From contig CM049313.1 in the NCBI GenBank assembly GCA_026874595.1, positions 32,112,008 through 32,176,007 on the forward strand: DNA of 64,000 bases. The letters are read 5' to 3'. Under the pieces are notes generated by a model. That model had not been told where the DNA came from, made no database searches, and saw only the letters and a program-made list of their open reading frames with translations. Source of the stretch: Sipunculus nudus (taxonomy: Eukaryota > Annelida > Sipuncula > Golfingiida > Sipunculidae). Below, piece by piece: positions 47,104-60,300 of the stretch. A program made the translations under genes and the position numbers. Every line of letters begins with the position of its first letter. Within the stretch, counting starts at the first letter, position 1.

Positions 47104-50100
47104 TTTTTATCTCAGCTGACTATAAGTCATCTGAGCTATAGTCGTGGTCCATTGTCCGTCGTCCGTCCGTCTGTCCGTCCGTCCGTCCGTCCGTAGATGT
47201 GGCACGTTTTGAAACCGTAAGACCTAGGAATCCAAAATTCAGCATAATGTTAGATGTCCCCAAGATCTCCTACCAAGCCGAAAACTGGGTCTTTGCGACT
47301 TCGTTCCTTTGAGAAATTAAGGAAAAACCTCAATTTTTTATTAAAATCCTATTTTCACACTTCAGGACTGCCTAATATCAAAACCACTCATCTGTTTTTC
47401 CTCATATTTACCATAAATATTCTTCTATATAGTTCCTATGTACATGCCAGAAATTAAGTCTGTTAAGTAAAAATTCTTTAAGTTATGGGCCCAAACATAA
47501 TGGACTTTGTAAAAAATCAGGAAAAATATTTACTCACTTAACATGAAAAATTTTGAAACTAGAGTCTATTTTCCCAAGTATATAACTATGTTTATTTAAG
47601 ATTCAATTGTTTACCCAAAATTAGATCTGAATTTTGTAAATTTTTTAAGTAATTAGCATAAAAATAAAATCAGTACCTTAAATTTTGCCCAACTTTGACC
47701 ATGGCACGTTTTTTTCCTGTAAGTACCATTGATTAAATTTTCACAGCATGTAAACATAAATATTTAATTTGTTTAAATCTGAAATTTGGAAGTAAAAGCT
47801 TGAAAATTAAGCTAGTTATTGATTTTTTTCTTGAGGCTCTATTGTAGTCATTTGCTTTGATTACAGATTACAGATGCAGGGTCCCACTCCAGGTCACTGG
47901 AAGTCAGCTATGCCAGGGTTTCTGATTTGTTACAGTCACTGGGGGAGATCCCCTGCTGTGACAGGTGTACAGTTATTCTCATATCATCACCCCCCCCCCC
48001 CCCCCCCCCCCCCCCGCAAGCAAACCCAACCCACCAAGTGTTCACTGTATCTCCTTAATTGTAATGCTGTTTATGCAAAAACTTTCCTTGAAAAAGTAAT
48101 TCAAGGTGTAATCCAGAAGATGCAATGTTGTGTAATGTAGCATTTTTAAAGAAATAACTTTTCTTTTAAATGATTTTACCAATCATAATGGAACCCATCA
48201 GTATGCTTAAATTATGATAAAATATGAAGCACATTATGGATAAATAAAGACACAATTAAAAATTGTGAAATCTAAATCAAGTATTTTTTTAGATATTTAT
48301 TGTTTTGCAGATTTAAAAGATATATTTTTGTGGTTAAAAATAAATAAACATTTGTATGCATGATGTGGTATTATCTGACAAGATTGAGATTTATGATGAT
48401 GCAATTGAGAATTATGAATCAACTTTTATATTCAGATATATATGTTATATTGAAAAAGTATAGAAATATAAACTTAAATTTTAAAAAAAAATTGATGTGA
48501 TAAAAAATGAGGATTTAATACAAACATTTGTTAATTATTTTCCTGCATCAGCAGAATTTGAGATCAGGCTTTGTTTGCCATGTTTTATGTTGTTAATTAG
48601 TTATATTTCAATTGTATACATTTCATAAAAAAAACATATATTTAATACTATATATTATACAAAAAAAAAGATTCGATTGAACAAATGTGTAAACTACTGA
48701 AATGTCAACAGTAGCATTGTGTAAAAAATCAGGAAAGATATTTGATCACTTAACACAAAATATGTTAAAGCTAAAAACTTTTTTTCCAGTAATATAACTT
48801 TAATTAATCAAAATTAAATTGTATTCCCAAAATTAGATCAAAATCTTAAATTTTTTAAAATATTAACAAAAATAAAAAATTGGTACCTTAAATTTTGCCC
48901 AACTTTGACCATGGCACGATTTTTTCCTGTAAGTACTGTGGATTTAATTTTCACATCATGATTTTTTTAGCATTTTGTCTGTAAACACCAAAAATTTGAA
49001 ACCAGTTGATCAAAAACTGTAGATTTTATTCAAGTTTTCAAGCACCATGTAACATATTGTTTACATCAAGCTAGTGTCATGCAGTTTGCAAGTGCTCAGC
49101 TCCCCAGCTTCAGCTCTCAGTTCCTAAAATTTGGCATGCAATTTGATGTCTCAAAAATCCCCTACCATGCCAAGAATTTGGTCTCTAGGACTTAATACCT
49201 TTGAGATATTAATGAAAACCTTCATTTTTCCATTAAAAACCCATTGTTACACTTCAAGACTGCCTAATATCAAAACCACTGATCTGACTTTAATCATATA
49301 TAATATACATATTTTTCTATACATTCTCTATGCACATGCCAGAAATGATGTCAGTATTGCGTAATTGTTTTAAGTTATGGGCCCAAACATAATGCACTTT
49401 GTAAAAAATCAAGAAATATATTTATTCCCTTAACAAAAGGATTGCTGAAGCTAGAGATTTTTTGTCAGGGATGTAACATTATTTAATCAAGATTCAATTG
49501 AATACCCAAAATTAGTTCTGAATTTTTCAAATTTTATAAGGTATTAGTATAAATATAAAATTAGTACCTTAAATTTTGCCCATATTTGACCATGGCATGT
49601 TTGTTTCCTGTGAGCACTGTTGATATAATTTTCATATCATGCACACATAAAGATTTCAGCTTTTTAGTTTAAAAAGCTGAAAGAAATTGGCCAAAAATTG
49701 TAGCTTTTATTAATGTTTTTATGAGACCATGTCAGACCTTGGCTCTCTGTAGCACCTCTTGAGTCACCTGTATGTTGACCTTGTTGAACTTTCAGCAAAT
49801 TATGCATGTTTGAGGTGAGGCATAAACTGGGGGTCCAGGCAGCTTATTATATAATGGCCAGCCACAGTTGATCCAGGTGTCCAACCCAACTCATCTAGTA
49901 GTTTTAACCAACAACATAACAATAAACAATAAATTAATAATTTTTTATTGGTTTTTAATAACAAATTAAAGAAAAATAGAAAAGGAATTTGTTAGTTGAT
50001 AATAACAGGAAATTAACTTGCAGTTACCGATGATATAAGAATCTTGTATCGATGGATAGAATGTCACGTATTTCAAATAACACCATGCAGTCACCTATGG

Positions 50101-50518
50101 CATTTTTCAGTTCAATTTTAATGATAAAAACGTAAATCATATTATTCATTACTAATCATTAGGGATCATATGAAGGAAATTAATGATAGACAAAGATGCA
50201 GTTGATAATATTATTATCTAGATTCCTACTGTGTCTATAGTTAGTACATTGATGTGAAATTAGTCCAAAATGAATATATTACATTTTTTTTAAAATATAA
50301 ATAAAAGCCATAAAACCAGGTACTTATGATCATTATTTAAATGTGTGAATTTTGAAACAACTCGTAATACAGCTTATTTTTATTACCACATAAAACCAGC
50401 GTGTGCCTCATTTCTAAATCATATTTTTTTATCATATATAACAGCTGAGCGCCGTGACCCATAGGTCCCTTGTTTTATCATATATGACAGCTGAGCGTCG
50501 TGACCCATAGGTCCCTTG
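47104..50518 (+). mobile_element. R2 composite with two tails (inside hAT)
   Basis: It begins with a slightly altered head (ATCTCAGCTGAC at 47109) and runs through the long-form segment 47829-48714. A 26-base C run is at 47990-48015. It then returns to standard R2 body from about 48715 to a complete tail ending at 50472. A further 46-bp solo tail (50473-50518) repeats the hairpin and CCCTTG. The native hAT right part resumes after it. Confidence 0.7.
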
Positions 50519-51012
50519 TTTTTTTTTCTCTTTAGTATTAAATTATCTGTAGTGTAAAATAATCAGCAAGCCATCAGTGTGATAAACCGGTCATGAATTG
50601 AATTGTTATCACACCTCCAGAATGGTCACATGTGTGAAATCAGCTGTAACCACTAATTGAACAAATCATTTGATTATACTGTACTTGGTGCACTTAATGA
50701 ACATTTAGTACACAAATATCATGTTTGTGAAGTATGGTGCCATACAGTTAATAAGCTCTCTTACTGTACTTGGTGTACTTAATGGACTTTCAGTAGATTT
50801 GAATTTCATGTTTGTGAATGTATGGTGTCACTTGGTGCACTTAATGGACTTTAATATTATTAAACTTGCATATCATGTTTGGGAACAGATGGTGCCATAC
50901 AGTTAATAAGTTCTATTAAAATATACTTTAGCAAATGACATCAGTATTATTTGCAAGAAAAAAGGCATGTTAACTTGCATAAACATGAATTTATGGTGTA
51001 AAAACATCTTTA
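50519..51012. other. hAT internal sequence, tandem phrases
   Basis: Non-coding. Three to four diverged ~75-bp units carry TACTTGGTGCACTTAATG and ATCATGTTTG phrases between about 50680 and 50905. No protein domain is seen. Confidence 0.5.
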
Positions 51013-51477
51013 AAGTGATCCTCATATCAGTGTACCTGTACCTGTACCTAAGTACTTTCTAAATTACCTTTACCTGTACCTAGGTACTCTGTGAAAATAA
51101 AGTACCTGTACCTGGCTAATTCACATGTACCTGTACCTAGGTACTTTCTCTTGTACCTGGCCCCAACCCTGATACATTTCATAAAAAAAATACATATATA
51201 TTTTATTATGCCCCCGCCACAAAGTGGCCAGGGCATATAGTTTTACCCATGTCCATCCATCCGTCATTCTGAAATCAAACAGTTGTGCGGACTTTTTTTT
51301 TCACAATGCCTGCAGATATTGGCCTGATTTTTGGTATGTGGGCAGAAAATGACCAGTTACAGGTTGAGTTCGCGTTTTGTCCCGGTTGACCTACTTTTGA
51401 TTGTTTTACAGCTCCTAAACATAGAAAATTTCATGAAAAATATAAATTTTCATGACAGATGTACATTTACAGCCGTT

Positions 51478-54400
51478 TTTAGCCCTCAGCTCATAGGCTG
51501 ATGGGCTATTGTCGTCACCCAAGCTGTCCGTCTGTCGTGCCGTCCGTCTGTCTGGCCGTCCAATGTCCATCAATCCCGCGTCTGTTCACTTTTACCTTGT
51601 GAGCGGGATATCTCTAAAAGGATTCACCATTGGAATTTTATTTTATCAGTGAAGATGTATATCGATAAAATCTTGGTCAAGTTCGAAGATGGGTGACCTT
51701 GACCCATTTTTCTACATTTTAGAGCTGATTTTAGAAAAATACTCAGAAGCTTATATCTCAGGAACCATTGTGTGGATTTTCACAAAACTTACTATGATCA
51801 TTGGGACTGATGGTCTGTAAATGCTGCACAATTTTGGTGGCACCACCTGCAGTTTCTGATTTTTTAATCAATTTTTATCAGATTTTTCAATTTTGGCCTT
51901 GTGAGTGGGATATCTCTAAAAGGATTCACCGTTGGAATTTTATTACATCAGTCAAGATGTATATCAACAAAATATTGGTCAAGTGCAAAGATGGGTGACC
52001 TTGACCTATTTTTAGCTCAGCTGACTATAAGTCATCTGAGCTATAGTCGTGGTCCATTGTCCGTCGTCCGTCCGTCTGTCCGTCCGTCCGTCCGTCCGTC
52101 CGTAGATGTGGCACGTTTTGAAACCGTAAGACCTAGGAATCCAAAATTCAGCATAATGTTAGATGTCCCCAAGATCTCCTACCAAGCCGAAAACTGGGTC
52201 TTTGCGACTTCATTCCTTTGAGAAATTAAGGAAAAACCTCAATTTTTTATTAAAAACCTATTTTCACACTTTAGGACTGCCTAATATCAAAACCACTCAT
52301 CTGTTTTTCCTCATATTTCCTATAAATAATCCTCTATATAATTCCTATGTACATGCCAGAAATTAGGTCTGTATTATTTAATTTAAAAAAGTTATGGGCC
52401 CAAACATAATGCATTTTGTAAATAATCAGGAAAGAAATTTTATCACTTAACACAAAACTTGTTAAAGCTAAGCACTTTTTTTCCAGTAATATTACTTTTA
52501 TTAATCAAAATTAAATTGTATACCCAAAATTAGATCAAAATCTTTTAAATTTTTAAAAATATTAGCAAAAATAAAAAATTGGTACCTTAAATTTTGCCCA
52601 ACTTTGACCATGGCACGTTTTTTTTCTGTAACTGCTGTGGATTTGATTTTCACAGCATGTTTTTGTTAGCATTTCAACTGTTAACACAAAAACTTTGAAA
52701 CCAGTTGATCAAAAACTGTAGATTTTATTCAAGTTTTCAAGCACCATGTCACATATTGCTAGTGTTATGCAGTTTGCTAGAGCTCAGCTCCCGAGCTTCA
52801 GCTCTAAGTTCCTTTAATTTGGCATACAGTTAGATTTCTGCAAAATCCCCTACCATGCCAAGAATTTGGTCACTAGGACTTAATTCCTTCGAGATATCAA
52901 TGAAAAACTTCATTTTTCCATGAAAAACCCATTGTTACACTTTAAGACTGCCTAATATCAAAACCACTGATCTGACTTTGATCATATATAATATACATAT
53001 TTTTCTATACATTCGCTATGCACATGCCAGAAATGTGGTCAGTATTGTGTATTTTTTTTAAGTTATGGGCCCAAACATAATGCACTTTGTAAAAAATCAA
53101 GAAAAATATTTACTCCCTTAACAAGGGCATTGCTGAAGCTAGAGATTTTATTGTCAGAGATGTAACATTATTTAATCAAGATTCAATTGAATACCCAAAA
53201 TTAGTTCTGAATTTTTCAAATTTTATAAGTTATTAGTATAAATATAAAATTAGTACCTTAAATTTTGCCCAACTGTGACCATGGCATGTTTATTTCCTGT
53301 GAGCACTGTTGATATAATTTTCATATCATGCACACATAAGGATTTCAGCTTTTTAGTTTAGAAAGCTGAAAGAAATTGGCCAAATATTGTAGCTTTTATT
53401 AATGTTTTTTATGAGACCCTGTCAGACTTTGGCTCTCTCCAGCCCCTCTTGAGTCACCTGTATGTTGACCTTGTTGACCTTTCATCAAATTATGCACGCT
53501 TGAGGCGAGATTCCAGGCAGCTTATGGCCAGCCACAGTTGATCCAGGTGTCCAACCCAACTCATCTAGTAGTTTTAACCAACAACATAACAATCAACAAG
53601 AAATTAATAAATTTTTCTTGGTTTTTAATAACAAATTAAAGAAAAATAGAAAAGGAATTTGTTAGTTTATAATAACAGGATATTTACTTGCAGTTACTGA
53701 TGATATAAGAATCTTGTATCGATAGGTAGAATGTCACATATTCCAAATAACACCATGCAGTCACCTATGGCATTTTTCAGTTCATTTTTAATGATAAAGA
53801 AGTAAATCATATTATTCATTACTAATCATTAGGGATTATATGAAGGAAATTAATGATAGACAAAGATGCATTTGATAATATTAATCTAGATTCCTACTGT
53901 GTCTAGTGTGTACATTGATGTGAAATTAGTCCAAAATGAATTTTTTAGTTATTTTTTAATATAAATAAAAGCCATAAAACCAGGTACTTATGATCATTAT
54001 TTAAATGTGTGAATTTTGTATATTCTGGATTCTCAAAATCATTGTTTGGTGAAAACTGAAATTATATTTGGGACAATATTTGTAATTTTTTTAATAAATA
54101 GTTAAACTCTTATATTATATGTTCTGCTTATAAGTTATATGGCCAAGTCAAAATCTGTGTGACAATAGCACTCCATTTGTTAATAAAATAAATGAAATCA
54201 ATCCTCTTCCCTGTCTCCAAAGATACTATCAAAATCATACATAATCTAAACACCCACAACTCATAATACAGCTTATATTTATTACCACACAAAACCAGCA
54301 TGTGCCTCATTTCTAAAAAATATTTTTTTATTTTTTTATCATATATAACAGCTGAGCGTCGTGACCCATAGGTCCCTTGTTCTTTGTTTTAGAGCTGATT

Positions 54401-54520
54401 ATACAAAAACACTCGGAAGCTTATATCTCAGGAACCATTTGGTGGATTGTTATGAAACATGGTACATACCTCTCCAGTTTAAATTTATAACTGATTATCA
54501 GGTTTTTGCTAATATTCTAG
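51478..54520 (+). mobile_element. R4 element inside R5, itself holding an R2
   Basis: The head AGCCCTCAGC with inverse GGCTGATGGGC starts at 51478. The native core (to about 52010, and 54380-54520) has the GTGAGCGGGATATC and GGGTGACCTTGACC phrases. A core palindrome variant GGTGGCACCACC is near 51837. The end TATTCTAG at 54520 is followed by T. The sub-terminal inverted head is missing at the 3' end, so the tail is partly deleted. Confidence 0.75.
52011..54379 (+). mobile_element. R2 element inside R4 inside R5
   Basis: This is an R2 copy (about 2.4 kb) with standard head, TCCG tract and tail ending CCCTTG. It lies between CCTATTT and TTCTTTGTTTTAGAGCTG, where R4 elsewhere reads CCTATTTTTCTACGTTTTAGAGCTG. 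No target duplication is seen and the flanking bases are T. A short internal deletion joins body to 3' part near 54058. Confidence 0.8.
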
Positions 54521-55229
54521 TTTTGCAATGCAATGCTTACAGTTATTGGCCTAATGTTTGGTCTGTGGCTGCATAATGACCACTTACAGATCGAGTTCGC
54601 GTTCGGTCCCAGTTGACCTATTTTTGACCATATGATAGATCCTGAACATAGAAAATTTTATGAAGGACAGAAATTTTTATGAAAAATGCACATGTATGGA
54701 CTTTTTTCACAATGCCTGCAGATACTAGCCTGATTTTTTGTGTGTTCCTTGATAATGACCCGTTACAGATAGAGTTTGCATTTTGCCCTTGTCCCTTGTA
54801 CTTTTGACCAAACGACATCTCTGGAACTTAAAAAATTCACAAAATTTAACAAATATTTCTAATTTGCCCCAGGCGGGGGCATTCGTGTCGTTCCGACACA
54901 TCTAGTAATATATAGTATACCAAAAAATAGATTCAATTGAACAAATGTGTAAACTACTGAAATGTCAACAGTAAACCAAAAAGCCGATCATGGTAATAGT
55001 ACAGATCATCAACTGCTCACATGCTTCAGTTGCAACATTAGGAAACACATGGTCAGGTCACAAAATATTATTTGCAACAATTTCTTGCTCATCAATACAA
55101 ACCAATCATATAAACCAACCATGGCCTTTATTACCTCTTCAACTTACACTTTATCTCCATTTGATATTATTTTAGATTTTTACCTTCAAGGTCAACTTCA
55201 GCTGAGCACAGTGACCCATGGGTCCCTTG

Positions 55230-55904
55230 TTTAATGAATTTTTATCGGATTTTTCAATTTTGGCCTTTTGTGCAGATATCTCCAAAGGTATTCAACACAG
55301 GAACTTCATTTCTTCAGTGCTATTGCATATTTACAAACTCTTGGTCAAGTTCAAAGATGGGTGATCTTGACCTACTTTTCAAGGTCACAGAGCTTAGAAT
55401 AGAAAAAAAAATTAGGAGCTTATTTCTCAGGAAGCATTTGGTGGATTGTTATGAAAAATGGTACATACCTCTTCAATTTAAATTTATAACTGATTATCAG
55501 CTTTTGCTAATATTCTAGTTCGCAATGCAATGCTTACAGATACTGGCCTAATTTTTGGTCTGTGGGCCCATAATGACCACTTACAGGTCGAATTTGCATT
55601 TCGTCCTAGTTGACCTATTATTGACCATATGACAGATCCTGAACATAGAAAATTTCATGAAAACAAAAATGTTTTTGAAAAATGCACATGTATGGACTTT
55701 TTTCACAATGCCTGCAGATACTGGCCTGATTTTTGGTTTGTTGCTTGATAATGACCTGTTACAGATCAGGTTTACATTTTGCCCTCATTGACTTTTGACC
55801 ATATGACTCCTGAACTTAAAAATTTTTACAAAATTCAACAAAATTTAACAAATATTTCTTATTTGCTCCAGGCGGGGGCATTCATGTCGTTCAGACACAT
55901 CTAG
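55230..55904 (+). repeat. R4 3' fragment joined to R5 3' fragment
   Basis: R4 sequence (55230-55518, ending TATTCTAG) passes directly into R5 sequence (55519-55904, ending with a GTCG hairpin remnant, ACACATCTAG). The R4-to-R5 junction (CTAG, then TT and GCAATGCAATGC) is at the same R5 position as the one at 54520, so both derive from one composite. Confidence 0.7.
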
Positions 55905-57123
55905 TTTTTAATATAAATAAAAGCCATAAAACCAGGTACTTATGATCATTATTTAAATTTGTGAATTTTGTATATTCTGGATTCTCAACATCATTGTTTG
56001 GCTAAAACTGAGGCCATCCTTAAAAAGTTCTGTGTTGGGGCTAACCCGGCCGGTCGTGTTTTTTGGCTGCGGCTGGAATTTTTTTTTTAACATATCTGCA
56101 AATTAATATTTTTATATGATCTGCCGCAAGCACCTGGGCCCATAAAAATCTGCCTTCATGTGCTAGAAAAATAGTCCTTCTATTACATTTTTAGATGCAC
56201 TTAATTTCCATAATTAAAGGTATTACCCAACGTCGCCGATCGTTTAATTTGAGCCCTAACAATTAGTCAGGTTGTGCCTATATATGTACACGTGGAACGA
56301 TCGCTACACTCGTGCGCGAGAGTAGAAAAACTGCCGGGAAACCGCCATCAAATTTCGTTGTTCTGGCGAAACAGGCTGAAAAAAAATATTGAGCAATAAG
56401 AAATGGTTCTTATTTGATTTCAAATAAAGCGGAAGCTTACCACTGTCGCATTAACTGATTAAATGAAAGTTCTCTCGACATTCATACTGTCAACTGACCA
56501 ATGTTGGCATTTAAAACCATGTGACACGTTGATTTGCATAAACACGTGCCTGGCCCATGCAAACGTTCTTGTGATTGGCGGAGCGGTCACGCGTCATACC
56601 AGAGAGCCAATAAGAGGTCCTTAGTAAAAGTTCACCCCATATGACTTCATTCATCACTATTTTGGCGGGAAAATGTTCACTGACATAGTGTCGCTTACGC
56701 TGGTTATAATTTTTCAGCAACACTCACGGTGGCACCGTGAGTAGGCCTATATCAAGCAAATGAAGCGGGCCTATTTAATAGAATCTGCAACTGACGATGT
56801 GTAACGCACAATCTCCACAAATCAGATGTTTGGTATTACAAGAATTGCGTGATTTCGTCAGTTCTGTGGCGATCATGACAGGGTTTTGCGAGGTGTCTGA
56901 CGCATCGTTTCTACCGGCCACAGCTGATCAGAACAGGCATAACATATAAGCGACTGTCTTTTTTTTGGTTGTGTTTCTTTTTAACTGCCTTTGTAAATTT
57001 ATTTCATTTTATTAATAGCTTTTATAATAAACAGATATTTCCTGACCGTACGGCATTTCTTGTTTAGACGTAGACGAGATAGAGATCAACATTGATTGCT
57101 CAGTCATTAATTACAGAAAAATA

Positions 57124-60100
57124 CTAGAATATCAGCAAAAGCTGACAAAAGCCCTCAGCCAAAAGAGCAGTATTTATGGGTGGTAACAGTAACAAGTATT
57201 CATGTAATATTTGTTCTCACATGGATGTATATCTGTACATATGTCTTTTGTTCAAGTTGTGAATTGGAACTAGAGAGGTATGAACTTTGTAAGTCTGGCC
57301 CCAGTCTTTGTGAGTCATGCAGCACTTACGAGATCATCAAGGCCAATGACCATTCCATATTCCAAAACAATCCATCCAGTGGTTCCTTAGAAATAAGCTC
57401 CTAAGTTTTTTTAGCTCAGCTGACTATAAGTCATCTGAGCTATAGTCGTGGTCCATTGTCCGTCGTCCGTCCGTCTGTCCGTCCGTCCGTCCGTCCGTCC
57501 GTCCGTAGATGTGGCACGTTTTGAAACCGTAAGACCTAGGAATCCAAAATTCAGCATAATGTTAGATGTCCCCAAGATCTCCTACCAAGCCGAAAACTGG
57601 GTCTTTGCGACTTCATTCCTTTGAGAAATTAAGGAAAAACCTCAATTTTTTATTAAAAACCTATTTTCACACTTTAGGACTGCCTAATATCAAAACCACT
57701 CATCTGTTTTTCCTCATATTTCCTATAAATAATCCTCTATATAATTCCTATGTACATGCCAGAAATTAGGTCTGTATTATTTAATTTAAAAAAGTTATGG
57801 GCCCAAACATAATGCATTTTGTAAATAATCAGGAAAGAAATTTTATCACTTAACACAAAACTTGTTAAAGCTAAGCACTTTTTTTCCAGTAATATTACTT
57901 TTATTAATCAAAATTAAATTGTATACCCAAAATTAGATCAAAATCTTTTAAATTTTTAAAAATATTAGCAAAAATAAAAAATTGGTACCTTAAATTTTGC
58001 CCAACTTTGACCATGGCACGTTTTTTTGCTGTAACTGCTGTGGATTTAATTTTCACAGCATGTTTTTGTTAGCATTTCAACTGTTAACACAAAAACTTTG
58101 AAACCAGTTGATCAAAAACTGTAGATTTTATTCAAGTTTTCAAGCACCATGTCACATATTGCTAGTGTTATGCAGTTTGCTAGAGCTCAGCTCCCGAGCT
58201 TCAGCTCTAAGTTCCTTAAATTTGGCATACAGTTAGATTTCTCCAAAATCCCCTACCATGCCAAGAATTTGGTCACTAGGACTTAATTCCTTCGAGATAT
58301 CAATGAAAAACTTCATTTTTCCATTAAAAACCCAATGTTACACTTTAAGACTGCCTAATATCAAAACCACTGATCTGACTTTAATCATATATAATATACA
58401 TATTTTTCTATACATTCACTATGCACATGCCAGAAATGATGTCAGTATTGTGTATTTTTTTTAAGTTATGGGCCCAAACATAATGCACTTTGTAAAAAAT
58501 CAAGAAATATATTTACTCCCTTAACAAGGGCATTGCTGAAGCTAGAGATTTTTTTTGTCAGGGATGTAACATTATTTAATCAAGATTCAATTGAATACCC
58601 AAAATTAGTTCTGAATTTTTCAAATTTTATAAGTTATTAGTATAAATATAAAATTAGTACCTTAAATTTTGCCCAACTGTGACCAAGGCACGTTTGTTTC
58701 CCGTGAGCACTGTTGATATAATTTTCATATCATGCACACATAAGGATTTCAGCTTTTTAGTTTAGAAAGCTGAAAGAAATTTGCCAAATATTGTAGCTTT
58801 TATTAATGTTTTTTATGAGACCCTGTCAGACTTTGGCTCTCTCCAGCCCCTCTTGAGTCACCTGTATGTTGACCTTGTTGACCTTTCATCAAATTATGCA
58901 CGCTTGAGGGGAGAATCCAGGCAGCTTATGGCCAGCCACAGTTGATCCAGGTGTTCAACCCAACTCATCTAGTAATTTTAACCAACAACATAACAATAAA
59001 CAATAAATTAATAAATTTTTATTGGTTTTTAATAACAAATTAAAGAAAAATAGAAAAGGAATTTGTTAGTTTATAATAACAGGAAATTAACTTGCAGTTA
59101 CTGATGATATAAGAATCTTGTATCGATGGGTAGAATGTCACATATTCCAAATAACACCATGCAGTCAACTATGGCATTTTTCAGTTCATTTTTAATGATA
59201 AAGAAGTAAATCATATTATTCATTACTAATCATTAAGGATTATATGAAGGAAATTAATGATAGACAAAGATGCAGTTGATAATATTAATCTAGATTCCTA
59301 CTGTGTCTAGTGTGTACATTGATGTGAAATTAGTCCAAAATGAATTTTTTACAGTTATTTTTTAATATAAATAAAAGCCATAAAACCAGGTACTTATGAT
59401 CATTATTTAAATGTGTGAAATTTGTATATTCTGGATTCTCAACATCATTGTTTGGTGAAAACTGAATAAATACCAGACATGGTGCGAATACTTTGTAATT
59501 GTATTTAAATACAAATATGATTATGTACTCCATTATAAAATTTCTTGCATAAAGAATGGGAATTCAGGTAAAAATGAAAGTATATGAATACTCGTGCAAA
59601 TACTTTCAAAATGTATTCATGAATGCATTCATGAATATATTCTTTAATATTATTTTAATAATCATTCAAGTTATATTTCATTTTAAAAAATCATATGATT
59701 CTCTTATTATTTTTAATAAAATTATATTTGGGACAATATTTTTAATTTTTTTAATAAATAGTTAAACTCTTATATTATATGTTCTGCTTATAAGTTATAT
59801 GGCCAAGTCAAAATCTGTGTGACAGTAGTACTCCATTTGTTAATAAAATAAATGAAATCAATCCTCTTCCCTGTCTCCAAAGGTACTATCAAAATCATAC
59901 ATAAGCTAAACAACAACAACTCATAATACAGCTTATATTTATTACCACACAAAACCAGCATGTGCCTCATTTCTAAATAATATTTTTTTATCATATATAA
60001 CAGCTGAGCGTCGTGACCCATAGGTCCCTTGTTTCTATTATAAGCTCTGTGACCTTGGGTCATCCATCATGGAACTTGACCGAGATTTTGTTGATATGTA

Positions 60101-60300
60101 TCAGCACCAAAGAAATGAGATTTCTGTGTTGAATACTTTTGGAGATATCCTCCTCACATGGTAAATGTTAACACACGCCGGTTATTTTCTATAATTCGCT
60201 CTAAAACGTCGAGAAATAAGTCAAGGTCACCCATCTTCGAACTTGACCAAGATTTTGTTTGTATATACATCAACACCGAAGAAATAAAATTCCTAATCAG
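57124..60300 (-). mobile_element. R4 element, minus strand, holding an R2
   Basis: Read on the minus strand it ends TTGCTGATATTCTAG (57124-57138 region) with AGCCCTCAGCC nearby on the plus strand, the inverted head. The rest (57140-57408 and 60033-60300) matches R4 core phrases in reverse (GGTCACCCATCTTCGAACTTGACC). The R4 head is absent, so this copy is 5'-truncated or rearranged near 60180. Confidence 0.72.
57411..60031 (+). mobile_element. R2 element inside minus-strand R4
   Basis: This is a complete R2 copy very similar to 19018-21664, with the same head, TCCG tract and tail. It sits in a T run of R4; the R4 copy at 55385-55430 (inverse) gives the empty site. It has no target duplication, and its length and identity suggest relative youth. 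Confidence 0.82.

Larger units (their letters stand above)
45893..51171. mobile_element. hAT-like DNA transposon carrying nested R2 DNA
   Basis: The ends are CAGGGTTGGGGC and its inverse, extending to 19 bp with one mismatch. They are flanked by a perfect 8-bp duplication ATACATTT (45885-45892 and 51172-51179). The paralogue near 48618 reads ATACATTTCATAAAA without the element. CAGGG ends plus an 8-bp duplication are hAT hallmarks. Both sub-termini hold clustered GTACCTGTACCTG motifs, likely transposase-binding sites. Of 5279 bp, 45992-50518 is inserted R2, leaving about 0.75 kb of native element with no transposase. Confidence 0.85.
51207..54905 (+). mobile_element. R5 element interrupted by R4
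   Basis: The head TATGCCCCCGCC folds with GGGCATA. The native pieces are 51207-51477 and 54521-54905. The 3' end has GGCGGGGGCAT (inverse of the head), the perfect hairpin GTGTCG-TTC-CGACAC at 54885-54899, then ATCTAG and T. The body repeats a TTCACAATGCCTGCAGATA phrase. It sits in the long R2 copy at T|T (paralogue near 48630). No coding sequence is seen. Confidence 0.78.
39895..55229 (+). mobile_element. Long R2 copy split by five insertions
   Basis: The pieces 39895-40359, 42215-42335, 43360-43978, 45739-45892, 51172-51206 and 54906-55229 join in order into one long-form R2 copy of about 1.7 kb. The uninterrupted or less interrupted paralogue at 47104-48714 shows the original joins. The tail has CAGCTGAG, the perfect palindrome GACCCATGGGTC and CCTTG. 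The insertions are the TIR element at 40360, R4 at 42336, the TIR element at 43979, the hAT-like element at 45893 and R5 at 51207. Confidence 0.75.
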
